A DNA stretch of 22,255 nucleotides from an uncultured Clostridia bacterium (GCA_947588915.1 CANPZA010000012.1:1-22255); one strand, 5' to 3'. Positions 1 through 9,901 are shown, numbered from the stretch's first letter. A program made the numbers and translations. Notes: generated by a model not told the origin, from the sequence alone.

Positions 1-839
1 TTAAAACAAACATATTTGTATCTTTAAAATAAATATTTTTCATTCTTTGAATAACTGTTATTATAAATCCAGATAAAGACCAAAAGATTAGTAGCGTTCC
101 AGCAATCCCCATTAGAATAGGTGGTAATATTTTCTCTGCTGTTCGTATTGAATTTACATCTCCTGTTACTTTCCAATAAGCAAAACCTAGAATACTGCTA
201 CCAAATATAAATACTAAAACAGCTAAAAATGGATTTCTTATTTTTACTGTTTCATTTTTCTTCGTAGCATTTAATAAATTAATCAATTTGTATTTTGAAA
301 TTGTGAAAGCATTAAAAAACATTACTGCAAAATACATTACTGCAAAATAAATACAAGTCTTTATACAGCTATCCGTTGAAAACACAAAATGATATTCACT
401 CATATCAGCTTCAAATAATTTACTAACTAGTATTGACATGAATTGTGATGCAAATATTCCTATAACAAGTCCTACAATTAATGATATAATTCCTACAAAT
501 ATCGTTTCTATTAATATAATTTTAGATATTTGTTTTTTCCCCATTCCTAAAGTCATATAAATTCCAAATTCTTTTTTTCTTCTATTTATTAAAAAATTAT
601 TTGCATATACAATTAATAGTCCTAATACAACTGCTACAAATACTGATACTATTGACAGCATATCTATCATTAGTTTTATAATTTCTCTTGTAGATCCGAG
701 ATATTTCAAGCATTGCTTGTTGACTATCTAAAGAATTGAACATATAAAAAATTGCTACTCCTAAAACTAATGTAAGAAAATATATACTATAGTCTTTTAT
801 ACTTTTTGTTATATTTTTAAATGCTAATTTAAATAACAT
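1..839 (-). CDS. BceB-type ABC transporter permease (FtsX family), 3' end beyond window, contains one CGG +1 shift
   Basis: This is a membrane permease partner of the ATPase just upstream. The ATG at 837-839 overlaps the end of the ATPase gene by 11 bases, suggesting translational coupling. Residues 1-47 contain a first membrane helix (SIYFLTLVLGVAIFYMF). The frame then meets CGG at 696-698. Skipping the C gives Gly48 and a continuous FtsX-like protein: long hydrophobic helices and the cytoplasmic motif NRRKKEFGIYMTLGMGKKQI, typical of bacitracin-export (BceB) permeases. The shifted frame stays open to base 1 and leaves the window, so about 280 residues of a family usually near 650 are visible. 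Without the shift, translation stops after 80 residues. Bacitracin/lantibiotic-type resistance or sensing is inferred from the family only. Confidence 0.85.
696..698 (-). other. in-frame CGG with +1 shift, permease Gly48
   Basis: The coding strand reads ATA TCT CGG ATC in the zero frame. Reading ATA TCT (C) GGA TCT instead restores the permease. The CGG is codon 48 counted from the ATG at 839. Confidence 0.85.
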
Positions 840-1598
840 TGTTCAAATCACCTCCAAGAAGTGTTTGTACATCAATTATCTTTTCAAAAAACTGTTTTCT
901 TGTATCATTTCCTTTTATTAGCTCATTAAAAATTTTTCCATCTTTGATAAACAATATCCTATTGCTATATGAAGCTGTAAAAGCATCATGTGTTACCATT
1001 AGTATAGTTGCTTGCAAATTATTATTTAAAAATTCAAAACTTTCTAATAATTGTCTTGCTGATTTTGAATCTAAACTTCCGAGTTGGTTCATCTGCAAGT
1101 ATAAGTTGTGGATTTGTAATTATTGCTCTTGAAATAGCAACTCTTTGTTTTTGTCCACCTGATATTTGGTAAGGATATTTTTTTAAGATATCTTTTATAT
1201 CTAATTTTTCTGCAATTTCATTTACTCTTTTATCAATTTCTTTTGGTTTTACTTTTTGAATAGTTAGGCTAAGAGCTATATTCTCATAGCAATTTAAAGT
1301 ATCTAATAAATTAAAATCTTGAAAAATAAATCCTAATTCTTCTCTTCTAAATTTATTTAGATTATTTCCTCTTAATTTTGTAAGGTCCTCTTGATTTACA
1401 ATTATATGTCCAGAGGTAACCTTATCTATTGTAGATATACAATTCAACAAAGTAGTTTTACCGAGAACCTGATGCACCCATAATACCTACAAATTCTCCT
1501 TTATTGACTGTAAAACTAATATTATCTATTGCTTTTGTCAGATTTGATTTATTCCCATAGTATTTTTCAATATTTTGTACTTCTAAAATTTTTTCCAT
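829..1598 (-). CDS. BceA-type ABC transporter ATPase, two CGG +1 shifts
   Basis: This is the ATP-hydrolysing subunit of a two-gene transporter with the permease at 1-839. The ATG at 1596-1598 follows AGGAG with a 7-base spacer. With two single-base skips the protein is 255 residues, the normal BceA size. Walker A is GASGSGKTT (residues 41-49), with Gly46 read from CGGT. The Q-loop is FIFQDFN and the signature is ISGGQKQR. Walker B and D-loop are LILADEPTGSLDS, with Gly173 read from CGGA; the H-loop is VTHD. Both restored glycines are essentially invariant in the family. Read literally, the gene stops at codon 47, right after CGG, so an unshifted product would be non-functional. No two-component system is visible in this window, although such transporters are usually paired with one. 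Confidence 0.9.
1079..1081 (-). other. in-frame CGG with +1 shift, ATPase Gly173 (DEPTG)
   Basis: The zero frame reads CCA ACT CGG AAG. Skipping the C gives ACT GGA AGT TTA GAT, the universal DEPTGSLD motif of MacB/BceA-type ATPases. Confidence 0.92.
1461..1463 (-). other. in-frame CGG with +1 shift, ATPase Walker A Gly46
   Basis: The zero frame reads GGT TCT CGG TAA, with a stop immediately after CGG. Skipping the C gives GGT TCT GGT AAA ACT, the Walker A sequence GSGKT. Confidence 0.93.
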
Positions 1599-1620
1599 AT
1601 TCAAACTCCTTTCTTTTTTT

Positions 1621-1675
1621 ATTATACTAGCTTCTTATAATAATTACCATTGATTTTACTTACATTAATCTTACA
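1621..1675 (-). promoter_or_regulatory. promoter and OmpR-type direct repeat upstream of the ABC operon
   Basis: On the minus strand a perfect -10 TATAAT lies at 1626-1621, about 25 bases before the ATPase start. The -35 region (about 1644-1649) has no good consensus. Just upstream are two perfect TGTAAG hexamers (1675-1670 and 1664-1659) separated by ATTAA, an 11-base repeat. This arrangement fits the two-half-site pattern bound by OmpR/PhoB-class response regulators (compare the WalR TGTWAH-N5-TGTWAH box). A weak -35 with an adjacent activator site suggests response-regulator activation, but the regulator is not in the window. Confidence 0.5.
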
Positions 1676-1776
1676 TTTTTGTCACATAAAAAAGACATGA
1701 TTTACTCCCTTTCTTTAACTTCTCTTTCATACATTTTTCAATTTCTCCAAAAAATATATTTACTTATATTTCAAAT

Positions 1777-1822
1777 TTTTATTGCAAAAAAGTCAATAGT
1801 TTTATTGCAAATTAGTCAAAAA
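1777..1822. repeat. imperfect 23-base tandem repeat
   Basis: Copies at 1777-1799 and 1800-1822 both begin TTTTATTGCAAA and share AGTCAA. They differ at only a few bases. The pair sits between the ABC operon promoter and the terminators that follow hpf. The function is unknown. Confidence 0.55.
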
Positions 1823-1825
1823 AAT

Positions 1826-1872
1826 ATTCTATTACAAATTTTTTTGGACTTCCAACCTTTTCGTAATAGAAT
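1826..1872. terminator. bidirectional hairpin terminator candidate
   Basis: A perfect 10-bp stem, ATTCTATTAC (1826-1835) with GTAATAGAAT (1863-1872), has T-runs outside both arms when read on either strand. It probably acts as a back-up end for the hpf operon. The loop is long (27 bases), so the strength is uncertain. Confidence 0.45.
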
Positions 1873-1922
1873 TTTTTATTTATTTTCATAAACTTTCAAA
1901 TGATTACTTATTTTGTATATCC

Positions 1923-1951
1923 AAAAAGACAGGATTTGATTTCCTGCCTTT
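1923..1951 (-). terminator. rho-independent terminator after hpf
   Basis: The minus-strand stem AAAGGCAGGA / TCCTGTCTTT (1951-1942 and 1934-1925) has one G-U pair and a 7-base loop, and runs into TTTTT. It starts 11 bases past the hpf stop codon. Confidence 0.8.
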
Positions 1952-1962
1952 AAATTTTATCT

Positions 1963-2490
1963 TTAAGCCTCTGGTTCTACCAAACCATAATTTTTTCCAT
2001 CTTTTAATTTATGTATTGCATTTACTTTTCCTGTTTCAACATTTATAAATACTAAAAAATTATGTGTTGGTTTTTCCTTCAATTTCATAACCGCATCTTC
2101 TGGTAACATTGGTTTAATTTCATAATAAGATGTTTTTATAATTTCATCTTGTATATCTTTTGATTCTTCCATTGAAACTTCCATTGTTTTTATAGAAGAA
2201 TCTCTAAGCATTTTTTCCTTTTTAGTCTTAGACTTTCTAATTTGCCCTTCTAAGATATCAATATCTTTATCTATAGATGCATACATATCCTTGTCTTCTG
2301 TCACTGCTCTATATTTTTCTCCATTTGCTACAACATAAATTTCTGCAATTTGTTCATTTTTTTCTGTCCTTAAAGTTACATCTGCTTCAGCTTCATCAAA
2401 ATATTTATCTATTCTGTCCAATTTTCTTTCTACATAGTCATTAATAGCTTCTGTAATTTTTAATTCTTTTCCTGTTATTTTAATCTTCAT
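1963..2490 (-). CDS. hpf: long-form ribosome hibernation promoting factor
   Basis: This protein binds the 30S subunit and drives 100S dimer formation when growth slows. The start at 2490 is chosen because GGGAGGAAG lies six bases upstream; an in-frame extension to 2550 has no such site. The product is 175 residues, the usual long-HPF size. The N-terminal HPF/YfiA domain (MKIKITGKELKITEAINDYV...) covers about residues 1-95. A charged linker (about 100-120) leads to the C-terminal dimerisation domain, which includes the motif PMLPEDAVMKLKEKPTHNFLVF. The gene is last in the era-yqzL-recO-hpf cluster and is followed by a clear terminator. Confidence 0.93.
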   Translation of the reverse strand: MKIKITGKELKITEAINDYVERKLDRIDKYFDEAEADVTLRTEKNEQIAEIYVVANGEKYRAVTEDKDMYASIDKDIDILEGQIRKSKTKKEKMLRDSSIKTMEVSMEESKDIQDEIIKTSYYEIKPMLPEDAVMKLKEKPTHNFLVFINVETGKVNAIHKLKDGKNYGLVEPEA

Positions 2491-2549
2491 AATTTTCTTC
2501 CTCCCTTTTCTGAAATTATTATATACATTATTTTTTTTATTGTCAATCA

Positions 2550-3279
2550 CTAAAATAAATCTTCTAATTTATATTCTTTTTCTAATTTCTCATCAAAATA
2601 TAATTTTGTGAGTAATTTAAACGCCTCTAAAGAATCATCTTTTAAATTAAATGAATATAATTTTTTAGGATTAGCCATAACTGTATACTTTACTGCATTT
2701 AATGTACTTTCACTTATTTTTATACAACTCGTATCTTGCTTTCCACATACATTACATTTAAATCCATTATCTTTTATGCTAAAATAAATCAAATTCTCTT
2801 TTTCTTTGCAACTCACACAATTATTAATTTTAGGTGTAAACCCTAAAATACATAATAATCTTAATTTAAACACACCTAAAATCATATCTAAATTTTTATC
2901 CAATTCTGATATAGTATAAAGTGTATTTAATAATAATTGTAATATTTTATAGCAATTCTGGTTTTCTCCCGTAACCTCTTTTATTATTTTATTAATATGT
3001 ACTGAATATTTTAATTTATCTAAATCTGTCCTCAAATTATAGAATATTTCAATTGGTTCTACAGAATTTATATGATATGTTTGAGAACCTTTATATACCA
3101 AATATTCCCCAAAGCAAAACATTTGTGTACCTGCCAAAAGAGCACTTTTAGGTCTTCTAGCTCCTTTGGCTACACATGAGATTTTACCGAAAATTTGGAG
3201 TTAATATTGTAAGCATTTTATCAAAATCTCCCATATTGCTTTCTGACAACACAATTCCATTTATTTTTACAATTGACAT
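2550..3279 (-). CDS. recO: DNA repair protein RecO, one CGG +1 shift
   Basis: RecO mediates RecA loading and strand annealing in the RecFOR pathway. The start at 3279 (ATGTCAATT) has AGAGGA seven bases upstream. Residues 1-30 read MSIVKINGIVLSES...LTILTPNF. CGG (3187-3189) is then followed directly by TAA in the zero frame. Skipping the C gives Gly31 and the hallmark GKISCVAKGARRPKS, then the rest of the protein, for 242 residues in total (normal). The N-terminal OB fold is followed by a helical domain carrying a zinc-type CxxC (CVSC) and CxxC (CNVC) pair near residues 155-180. The gene lies between yqzL and hpf. Unshifted translation would give only 31 residues. Confidence 0.92.
3187..3189 (-). 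other. in-frame CGG with +1 shift, RecO Gly31
   Basis: The zero frame reads AAT TTT CGG TAA. Skipping the C gives TTT GGT AAA ATC (F-G-K-I), the conserved N-terminal RecO motif. This is the only site whose preceding codon (TTT) could re-pair in the +1 frame (TTC). Confidence 0.93.
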
Positions 3280-3313
3280 TTCATTTTCCTCTTTCAATTT
3301 TAAAGAAATATAG

Positions 3314-3472
3314 TTATTTATCTATTTCATTTGGAATATTCTTTTCTTCTACAAAATTATTTAAAGAATTTTGTTTAATTTCTTTTTCTATATTTTCAAT
3401 TTGTTTTAATTCTATAAAAGAATTTATATCACCTGTATTTTTAAAAGTCTCCCATGCAATTTTCTTAATCAT
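3314..3472 (-). CDS. yqzL: YqzL family small protein
   Basis: This 52-residue ORF begins MIKKIAWETFKNTGDINSF and ends with an acidic/lysine-rich tail. It resembles the short YqzL proteins of Bacillota (W-K/E-x-F-x-x-T-G-D/N-I-D/N). YqzL proteins are found at exactly this spot, between era and recO. Its function is unknown. GGAG lies about ten bases before the ATG. The gene is 75 bases downstream of era and 34 upstream of recO, so it is probably co-transcribed. Confidence 0.75.
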   Translation of the reverse strand: MIKKIAWETFKNTGDINSFIELKQIENIEKEIKQNSLNNFVEEKNIPNEIDK

Positions 3473-3547
3473 TATGAATCTTCTCCTTTACTTAAAGTTT
3501 TACCTTTAAAGTTATCTTTTGCAAATTTATTACTTTTTATACTAAGC

Positions 3548-4453
3548 TTACTTCAATTTAAATTTATTTACAATTGTATCATTTGACTGCCAATCTTCCT
3601 TTACTTTTACCCATGTTTTTAAATTAATTTTTATTCCAAAATTTTTTTCCATATCCATCCTTGCCATTTTTCCAATCCTTTTCAACATCTCACCATTTTT
3701 GCCAATAATTATTCCTTTATGAGATTGTCTCAAGCAATATATTGTTGCTTCAATATCATAAATATCTTCATTACATTTATTTTTTCTTTGTGTCATTTTT
3801 TCTACTTCTACATAAATACCATGTGGTACTTCATCCTGTAATAACTTTAATGCCTTTTCTCTAATAATCTCTTCTGCTAATTGTCTTAATGTCTGATCTG
3901 TATATTCATCCATATTATAATATGCAGGTCCAAAATTCAAATTTTTCTCTATTTCATCTAATATTACTTCTTTATATTTCTCATTTGTTGCACAAATAGG
4001 AATCACAGCCTGAAAATCATATTCTTTACTGTAAATATCAATCAAATTTAATAACTTTTCTTTTTTAATTAAATCAATTTTATTTATAATAAGTATTGTC
4101 TTTTTATTTGCTTCTTTTATTTTGTCTAATATTATTCTATCACCTTTTCCTATATTTTCACTTGTAGCTTCAATCAAAAATAATACAATATCCGTATCTT
4201 TCAAACTTCCAAAAGAAGTCTCTACCATTGTATGATTTAATTTTGTTTTTGGTTTATGAATACCTGGTGTATCTGTAAAAATAATTTGACTATTTTCTCT
4301 ATTCACTATTCCTCTAATTGCTGTTCTTGTTGTTTGCACTTTATTAGCAATAGCTGCTACTTTCTCTCCAACCAATAAATTAATCAAAGTAGACTTTCCA
4401 ACATTAGTTCTTCCAATAATCGTTACAAATCCAGATTTAAACTTCTCTTCCAT
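3548..4453 (-). CDS. era: GTPase Era, 30S ribosome assembly
   Basis: Era binds the 3' end of 16S rRNA and helps 30S maturation. The product is 301 residues from the ATG at 4453, which has GGAG seven bases upstream. A longer in-frame start at 4489 falls inside a REP-like repeat and is not credible. G1 is GRTNVGKS (14-21), G3 is DTPG and G4 is NKID. The C-terminal KH domain has the GxxG-type loop IIIGKNGEML. It is the first gene of the era-yqzL-recO-hpf run. Confidence 0.96.
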   Translation of the reverse strand: MEEKFKSGFVTIIGRTNVGKSTLINLLVGEKVAAIANKVQTTRTAIRGIVNRENSQIIFTDTPGIHKPKTKLNHTMVETSFGSLKDTDIVLFLIEATSENIGKGDRIILDKIKEANKKTILIINKIDLIKKEKLLNLIDIYSKEYDFQAVIPICATNEKYKEVILDEIEKNLNFGPAYYNMDEYTDQTLRQLAEEIIREKALKLLQDEVPHGIYVEVEKMTQRKNKCNEDIYDIEATIYCLRQSHKGIIIGKNGEMLKRIGKMARMDMEKNFGIKINLKTWVKVKEDWQSNDTIVNKFKLK

Positions 4454-4467
4454 AAAATACTCCTTAA

Positions 4468-4496
4468 TGTAAAATTGGGACAGGCACAACTTTACC
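4468..4496. repeat. REP-like palindrome, copy 1
   Basis: This 29-base element has the same order as the copy at 21034-21062 in inverse orientation. It contains GGGACAGGCACAACTTTACC. The inner arm differs at two bases, so its hairpin is weaker. It lies in the 5' leader of era, upstream of the RBS. Confidence 0.7.
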
Positions 4497-4511
4497 TTTT
4501 TTCTTTTATCT

Positions 4512-4517
4512 ATTATA
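4512..4517 (-). promoter_or_regulatory. putative -10 box for the era operon
   Basis: TATAAT occurs on the minus strand about 60 bases before the era ATG. No convincing -35 is seen 17 bases upstream. It is called from the hexamer and position only. Confidence 0.4.
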
Positions 4518-4577
4518 CACTATTTTTTTGCTAAATTTGTAGAATTTAAATATTTTTTTTTATTTTTATAAAATCTT

Positions 4578-4609
4578 AAAAAACATCAAGCATATGCCTG
4601 ACGTTTTTT
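4578..4609 (-). terminator. rho-independent terminator after glycosyltransferase
   Basis: The minus-strand stem AAAAAACGTCAGGC / GCTTGATGTTTTTT (4609-4596 and 4591-4578) has an ATAT loop and two G-U pairs and is followed by an AT-rich tail. The stop codon TGA of the glycosyltransferase lies inside the 3' arm. Confidence 0.8.
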
Positions 4610-5878
4610 GAAGTTGAGTAAGTTTGTAATTTCGTTTCCAGTATTTTTTGTTTTTTGCTTTTTTCTTGCTCTTTCTTGTTCCAATTGTCTTTTTTGTTTT
4701 TCTGCCATAGATTGGCAAATTGCTTTTTGGTAAGTAAAGTGAGTATCTTGTGCTATTTTACTCCAATTATATTCATTTCTAACTTTGTTCTTTGCTTTTT
4801 TAGTTATATCACTACAAAGTTTAGGGTTATATAACAATTCTAAAATTGAATCTGCAATAGAGTTAGGATTTCCACAATATGTCTTCATTCCATTTACTCT
4901 ATGTTCTACTATTTCATTTAACCCTCCAATATCTGAAACTACTACTGGGTTTTCTGATAACATTGCTTCTAATGCTACAATTCCAAATGGTTCATATGTA
5001 CTTGGAAAAACAGATATATCTGCTGCTTTGTACATTCTTTGAACATCTTTACCATTCATATAACCTGCAAAATATACTTTATTTGAGATTCCCATACTGT
5101 CAACTTGTTGTTTTAATTCATCTAGCATTCCACCTTTTCCACAGATGACTAATTTTGTGTCATGATATCCTTGTAATATTTTTGGCATAGCTGCAATTAG
5201 ATGCTGTATTCCCTTTTCATATACTAATCTACCCATAAATAAGATAATTTTTTCATTATCCATAGCATATCTTCTTCTAAAGTTATAATCCCTTTCAAAT
5301 CCATTATATAGTCCCATATTTACACCGTTTGGTACTACATTTATTTTTTCATAAGGTAATCCAAATAATCTTTGCAATTCGTTTTTCATATAATTACTAT
5401 TTACTATTACCTCTGCTGCTTCATATGTCAACATCCATTCTGTATCATTTATATATCTTTGTTGTTCATCATGTATCCCACTATTTCTACCTGCTTCTGT
5501 TGCATGAATAGTTGCAACTATTGGGATATTATAAGAACTTTTTAAAGTTTTAGCACAATAAGCTACTAACCAGTCATGTGCATGTATTACATCAAAACTA
5601 CCTTGTTCTGCTATAATTTCATTTGCTTTAGCTAACATACTAAAATTTAATTGCATAACCCAATCTATAAAATTATTAGGATTAATCATATAATTATCTA
5701 CTCTATATACTTTTACTCCTTTATCATCTTCAAAATACGGCGTATCCCCATCTCTGTACGTAATTACTGTTACATCATGCCCATCTTTTAATAAAGTTTT
5801 TGATAAATCATATACAACTCTTGAAATACCTCCAACCACTCTTGGTGGATATTCCCATGTTAACATCAATATTTTCAT
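4586..5878 (-). CDS. glycosyltransferase family 4 (GT-B fold)
   Basis: This is a cytoplasmic, probably nucleotide-sugar-dependent retaining glycosyltransferase of 430 residues. The start at 5878 is preferred (AGGAAG seven bases upstream) over the in-frame ATG at 5917. The N-terminal acceptor domain begins MKILMLTWEYPPRVVGGISR, with the glycine-rich loop typical of glycogen-synthase-like GT4/GT5 enzymes. HAHDW and the linker VPNGVN follow. The C-terminal donor domain has FMGRLVYEKG, VFPSTYEPFGIVALEAM (the E-x7-E motif) and SDIGGLNEIV. The lysine/glutamine-rich tail (about 395-430) is unusual. The gene appears monocistronic, between two terminators. Its acceptor cannot be read from the sequence; storage polysaccharide or cell-surface glycan are both possible. 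Confidence 0.85.
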   Translation of the reverse strand: MKILMLTWEYPPRVVGGISRVVYDLSKTLLKDGHDVTVITYRDGDTPYFEDDKGVKVYRVDNYMINPNNFIDWVMQLNFSMLAKANEIIAEQGSFDVIHAHDWLVAYCAKTLKSSYNIPIVATIHATEAGRNSGIHDEQQRYINDTEWMLTYEAAEVIVNSNYMKNELQRLFGLPYEKINVVPNGVNMGLYNGFERDYNFRRRYAMDNEKIILFMGRLVYEKGIQHLIAAMPKILQGYHDTKLVICGKGGMLDELKQQVDSMGISNKVYFAGYMNGKDVQRMYKAADISVFPSTYEPFGIVALEAMLSENPVVVSDIGGLNEIVEHRVNGMKTYCGNPNSIADSILELLYNPKLCSDITKKAKNKVRNEYNWSKIAQDTHFTYQKAICQSMAEKQKRQLEQERARKKQKTKNTGNEITNLLNFKKRQAYA

Positions 5879-5940
5879 TGATTTTCTTCCTTTCATATTC
5901 TCTTTTGTTAATTTCATTTTTTGACATATTTCTTTATTTT

Positions 5941-5946
5941 ATTATA
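5941..5946 (-). promoter_or_regulatory. putative -10 box for the glycosyltransferase
   Basis: TATAAT occurs on the minus strand, 63 bases before the start codon and downstream of the preceding gene's terminator. The -35 is unclear in the surrounding A/T runs. Confidence 0.35.
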
Positions 5947-6008
5947 TTTTATAAAACTTTTTTTAAAATGTAAATGCTTTTTATAAAATTTTTTAATTTT
6001 ATAAAAAT

Positions 6009-6034
6009 AGGATCTAGTTTTAACACTAAATCCC
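6009..6034 (-). terminator. rho-independent terminator after the WG-repeat gene
   Basis: The minus-strand stem GGGATTTAGT / ACTAGATCCT (6034-6025 and 6018-6009) has a 6-base loop and two G-U pairs, followed by ATTTTTAT. It lies 14 bases past the stop of the WG-repeat gene. Confidence 0.7.
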
Positions 6035-6048
6035 TTGTTTTATAGATA

Positions 6049-7596
6049 TCATTCTCCTTCATAATTTTGTGTTTCAGATTGATAATCATTATTTTCATAT
6101 TGTTCTTCTTGATTATTATCTGTTTGTTCTTGATATTGTTCATCATTTTGTTCGCTATCATAATAATTATTATCATTATTTTTTTGATTTTGATTATTTT
6201 CATCATCATTAGAAGTTGTATTCTCATTATTATTATTTGTATTATCTGTATTTTGAGTATTTGCCTGTCTTGCATTTACTCCATTTCTATTCAAATATTC
6301 TTCTGCATCCATTTTTTGATCATTTACTGCGATATAATAATGCTTTTCACCAGAGCTAATTGTCATGTATATATCATCTGCTACTGGTGCAAACAATTCA
6401 TCACCTGATGAATTCAATAATGTATATTTTTTATCTTTGCATGCAACTATTACATTATAGTTCGGAATAACTAATAAATTAAGTGCCTCTTTGTTATTAG
6501 ATGCTACATATCCTAAACTATCATATTTATAATCTACTACTTGTTTTCCTTTTAAATCATATAGTCCCCAATATTTGTCTTGTCTTACTGGTATTAGATT
6601 ATTTGCTAATATATATTTATTTTTTATATTATTTTGTGCAAATTTTGAAATATCAATACCTATCTCATCATTTTCTATATATATTATAGTATTACCTTTT
6701 ATATCTATTACACCATATTTATTATCTTTTTTAGCTAAATATAAACCTGCATCACTATCCATTAACTCTATACTATCATATATAATATCTATTTTTGTTT
6801 CTTTATTAGAAGACATTATTCCAACTTTTTTATTTGTTTCAACTAAATAATCTCCTGTATTAGGAAGATATGTTATATTATCATATTTTGCCTCTAATAT
6901 AGCTGTTCCATCTACATTAATTAATCCATATTTTTTACCATTCTTATCTTTTTGAACAATAAGTTCATTTTTTAATACTGTCTTTTGATTTACAAATTCT
7001 TGACTTAATTCAACATATCCATAATCTAGTATTCTACTTGCATAAAAATTATATAGATATGGCATTGTTAAAATGGTTATTTTATTGTTTTCTTTATCAT
7101 AATTAAAGCTTATATTAAATGCTTTTTCAATTCCTTCTGTTGTTGCATATAATTCCCCATTAATAGCTTTTACTGGATTTTTCATATAAACATATTCATA
7201 ATTTTCATTATTATCATTCAAATTCAATTTATATATTTTTGTTTGTCCTAATTCGAAATTTGCTACTTCATTTTCATTTTGCACATAACATTTACTTTTA
7301 ATTTCTGATTTTTCACTATAATCTCCATTAAAACTTTCGTATCCAAAATATATAGCAATTTCTTTTATTGGTGCATATATAGTTCCGTCTTCTTCAAATA
7401 TTAATATGCTTTTCATTTTTTCATTTGCTTGTCCATCTATTGTTAATTTAAGTACAGTGCTTTTAATATACATTAAATATGCAATAATTGAAATAATAAT
7501 TATAATAACTAAAATAATAGCTACTAATATAATTGTGGTTATTTTCTTTCTCTTTTTTTCTTCTTTGTTCTTGAAACTTTCTTCAATTAAATTCAT
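6049..7596 (-). CDS. membrane-anchored WG-repeat protein with Asn/Gln/Glu-rich tail
   Basis: This 515-residue protein starts at the ATG at 7596; GAGGAG lies nine bases upstream, and a TTG at 7605 would sit on the RBS. A short lysine-rich cytoplasmic N-terminus is followed by one strong membrane helix of I/V residues (about 17-42), so the bulk is extracellular. A stalk-type domain (about 45-175) is followed by several WG/KWG-type repeats: KYGLINVDGTAI, KYGVIDIKGNTI and YWGLYDLKGKQV. The last 75 residues are low-complexity N/D/Q/E. The gene follows tgt by 15 bases and is probably co-transcribed with it. WG-repeat proteins are surface or interaction proteins of mostly unknown role. The acidic tail makes long AT-rich ORFs on the opposite strand that are not genes. 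Confidence 0.8.
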   Translation of the reverse strand: MNLIEESFKNKEEKKRKKITTIILVAIILVIIIIISIIAYLMYIKSTVLKLTIDGQANEKMKSILIFEEDGTIYAPIKEIAIYFGYESFNGDYSEKSEIKSKCYVQNENEVANFELGQTKIYKLNLNDNNENYEYVYMKNPVKAINGELYATTEGIEKAFNISFNYDKENNKITILTMPYLYNFYASRILDYGYVELSQEFVNQKTVLKNELIVQKDKNGKKYGLINVDGTAILEAKYDNITYLPNTGDYLVETNKKVGIMSSNKETKIDIIYDSIELMDSDAGLYLAKKDNKYGVIDIKGNTIIYIENDEIGIDISKFAQNNIKNKYILANNLIPVRQDKYWGLYDLKGKQVVDYKYDSLGYVASNNKEALNLLVIPNYNVIVACKDKKYTLLNSSGDELFAPVADDIYMTISSGEKHYYIAVNDQKMDAEEYLNRNGVNARQANTQNTDNTNNNNENTTSNDDENNQNQKNNDNNYYDSEQNDEQYQEQTDNNQEEQYENNDYQSETQNYEGE

Positions 7597-7611
7597 TTGT
7601 TTCAACTCCTC

Positions 7612-8851
<1,240 letters not shown>

Positions 8852-8856
8852 TTCTC

Positions 8857-9879
8857 CTAGTTAATAAACATTGCATCTCCAAAACTAAAAAATCTATATT
8901 TTTCTTTTACTGCTTCATTATATGCCCTTAATATAAATTCTCTACCTGCTAAACTTGACACTAGCATAAGTAATGTTGATTGAGGCAAATGGAAATTTGT
9001 AATTAAACCATCTATACATTTAAATTTATATCCAGGATAAATAAATATTTGTGTATCTCCTTCTGTAGTTTTAACTAATCCATTTTCATCCGCTATTGTC
9101 TCTAAAACTCTGCACGAAGTAGTTCCAATTGCAATTACCCTTCTGGATTCTTTCTTTGCTTTATTAATTTTTTCTACATCTTCTTGTTTAATATAAAAAT
9201 GTTCTGTATGCATTTTATGATCTTCAACTAGTTCTTCTTTTACAGGTCTAAATGTGCCTATACCCACATGTAAGGTAACATTTGCAATTGTAATTCCCTT
9301 TTCTTGTATTTTTTTCAATAAATCTTCTGTAAAATGTAGCCCTGCTGTTGGAGCAGCACTTGAACCTTCATATTTTGCGTATACTGTTTGATATCTGTCT
9401 TTTTGTTTTAATGTTTCATGTATATATGGTGGAAGTGGCATAATTCCTATTTTATCTAATATTTCATTAAAAATCCCTTTATAAGAAAATTTTACTTTTC
9501 TTGTACCACCATCCATAACCTCTAAAACTTCAGCTTCTAATAATCCTTCTCCAAATATTACTTTCGTTCCTATATGTAGTTTATTTCCAGGTCTTACAAT
9601 ACATTCCCATATATCATCTTGTATGTTCTTTAAAAGTAAAAACTCTACATTGGCTCCTGTTGTTTTTTTACCATATAATCTTGCAGGTATTACTTTTGTA
9701 TTATTTCTAACCAATACATCTCCTGGCTTTAAATAATCAATTATATCTTTAAAAGTCTTATGTTCTATTATTTGTTTTTTTCTATCTAATACCATTAGTC
9801 TTGATTCATCTCTTTTAGCAATTGGTGTTTGTGCAATCAATTCTTCTGGTAAATCATAATTAAAATCTGAAACTTTCAA
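8857..9879 (-). CDS. queA: S-adenosylmethionine:tRNA ribosyltransferase-isomerase
   Basis: QueA transfers and isomerises the ribosyl group of SAM onto preQ1-tRNA to make epoxyqueuosine. The protein has the normal length of 340 residues. It begins [19 protein letters not shown] and contains [22 protein letters not shown], the block ending [13 protein letters not shown], and [22 protein letters not shown], all family hallmarks. The start codon is TTG (9877-9879) with only a weak GTGG upstream, so translation may be modest or coupled to the gene 22 bases upstream. It has no in-frame CGG; the single CGG in the gene (9090-9092) is out of frame. Confidence 0.96.
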   Translation of the reverse strand: MKVSDFNYDLPEELIAQTPIAKRDESRLMVLDRKKQIIEHKTFKDIIDYLKPGDVLVRNNTKVIPARLYGKKTTGANVEFLLLKNIQDDIWECIVRPGNKLHIGTKVIFGEGLLEAEVLEVMDGGTRKVKFSYKGIFNEILDKIGIMPLPPYIHETLKQKDRYQTVYAKYEGSSAAPTAGLHFTEDLLKKIQEKGITIANVTLHVGIGTFRPVKEELVEDHKMHTEHFYIKQEDVEKINKAKKESRRVIAIGTTSCRVLETIADENGLVKTTEGDTQIFIYPGYKFKCIDGLITNFHLPQSTLLMLVSSLAGREFILRAYNEAVKEKYRFFSFGDAMFIN

Positions 9880-9901
9880 TTTTTTACCACTTTCTTTTTA
9901 T

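Noticed and set aside
4454..4489. Upstream in-frame start for era
   Set aside because: The extension is encoded by the REP-like repeat and has no RBS; GGAG is placed correctly for the ATG at 4453.
5949..6275. Minus-strand ORF of M/I/K residues overlapping the WG-repeat gene
   Set aside because: It is another frame of the same low-complexity repeat; the WG-repeat frame has domain structure and an RBS.
6067..6408. Long plus-strand ORF of I/F/L residues opposite the WG-repeat gene tail
   Set aside because: It is the antisense shadow of the Asn/Asp/Gln-rich tail, with no RBS and extreme composition.
9880..9901. preQ1 riboswitch ahead of queA
   Set aside because: Only 22 bases separate queA from the upstream gene, leaving no room for an aptamer.
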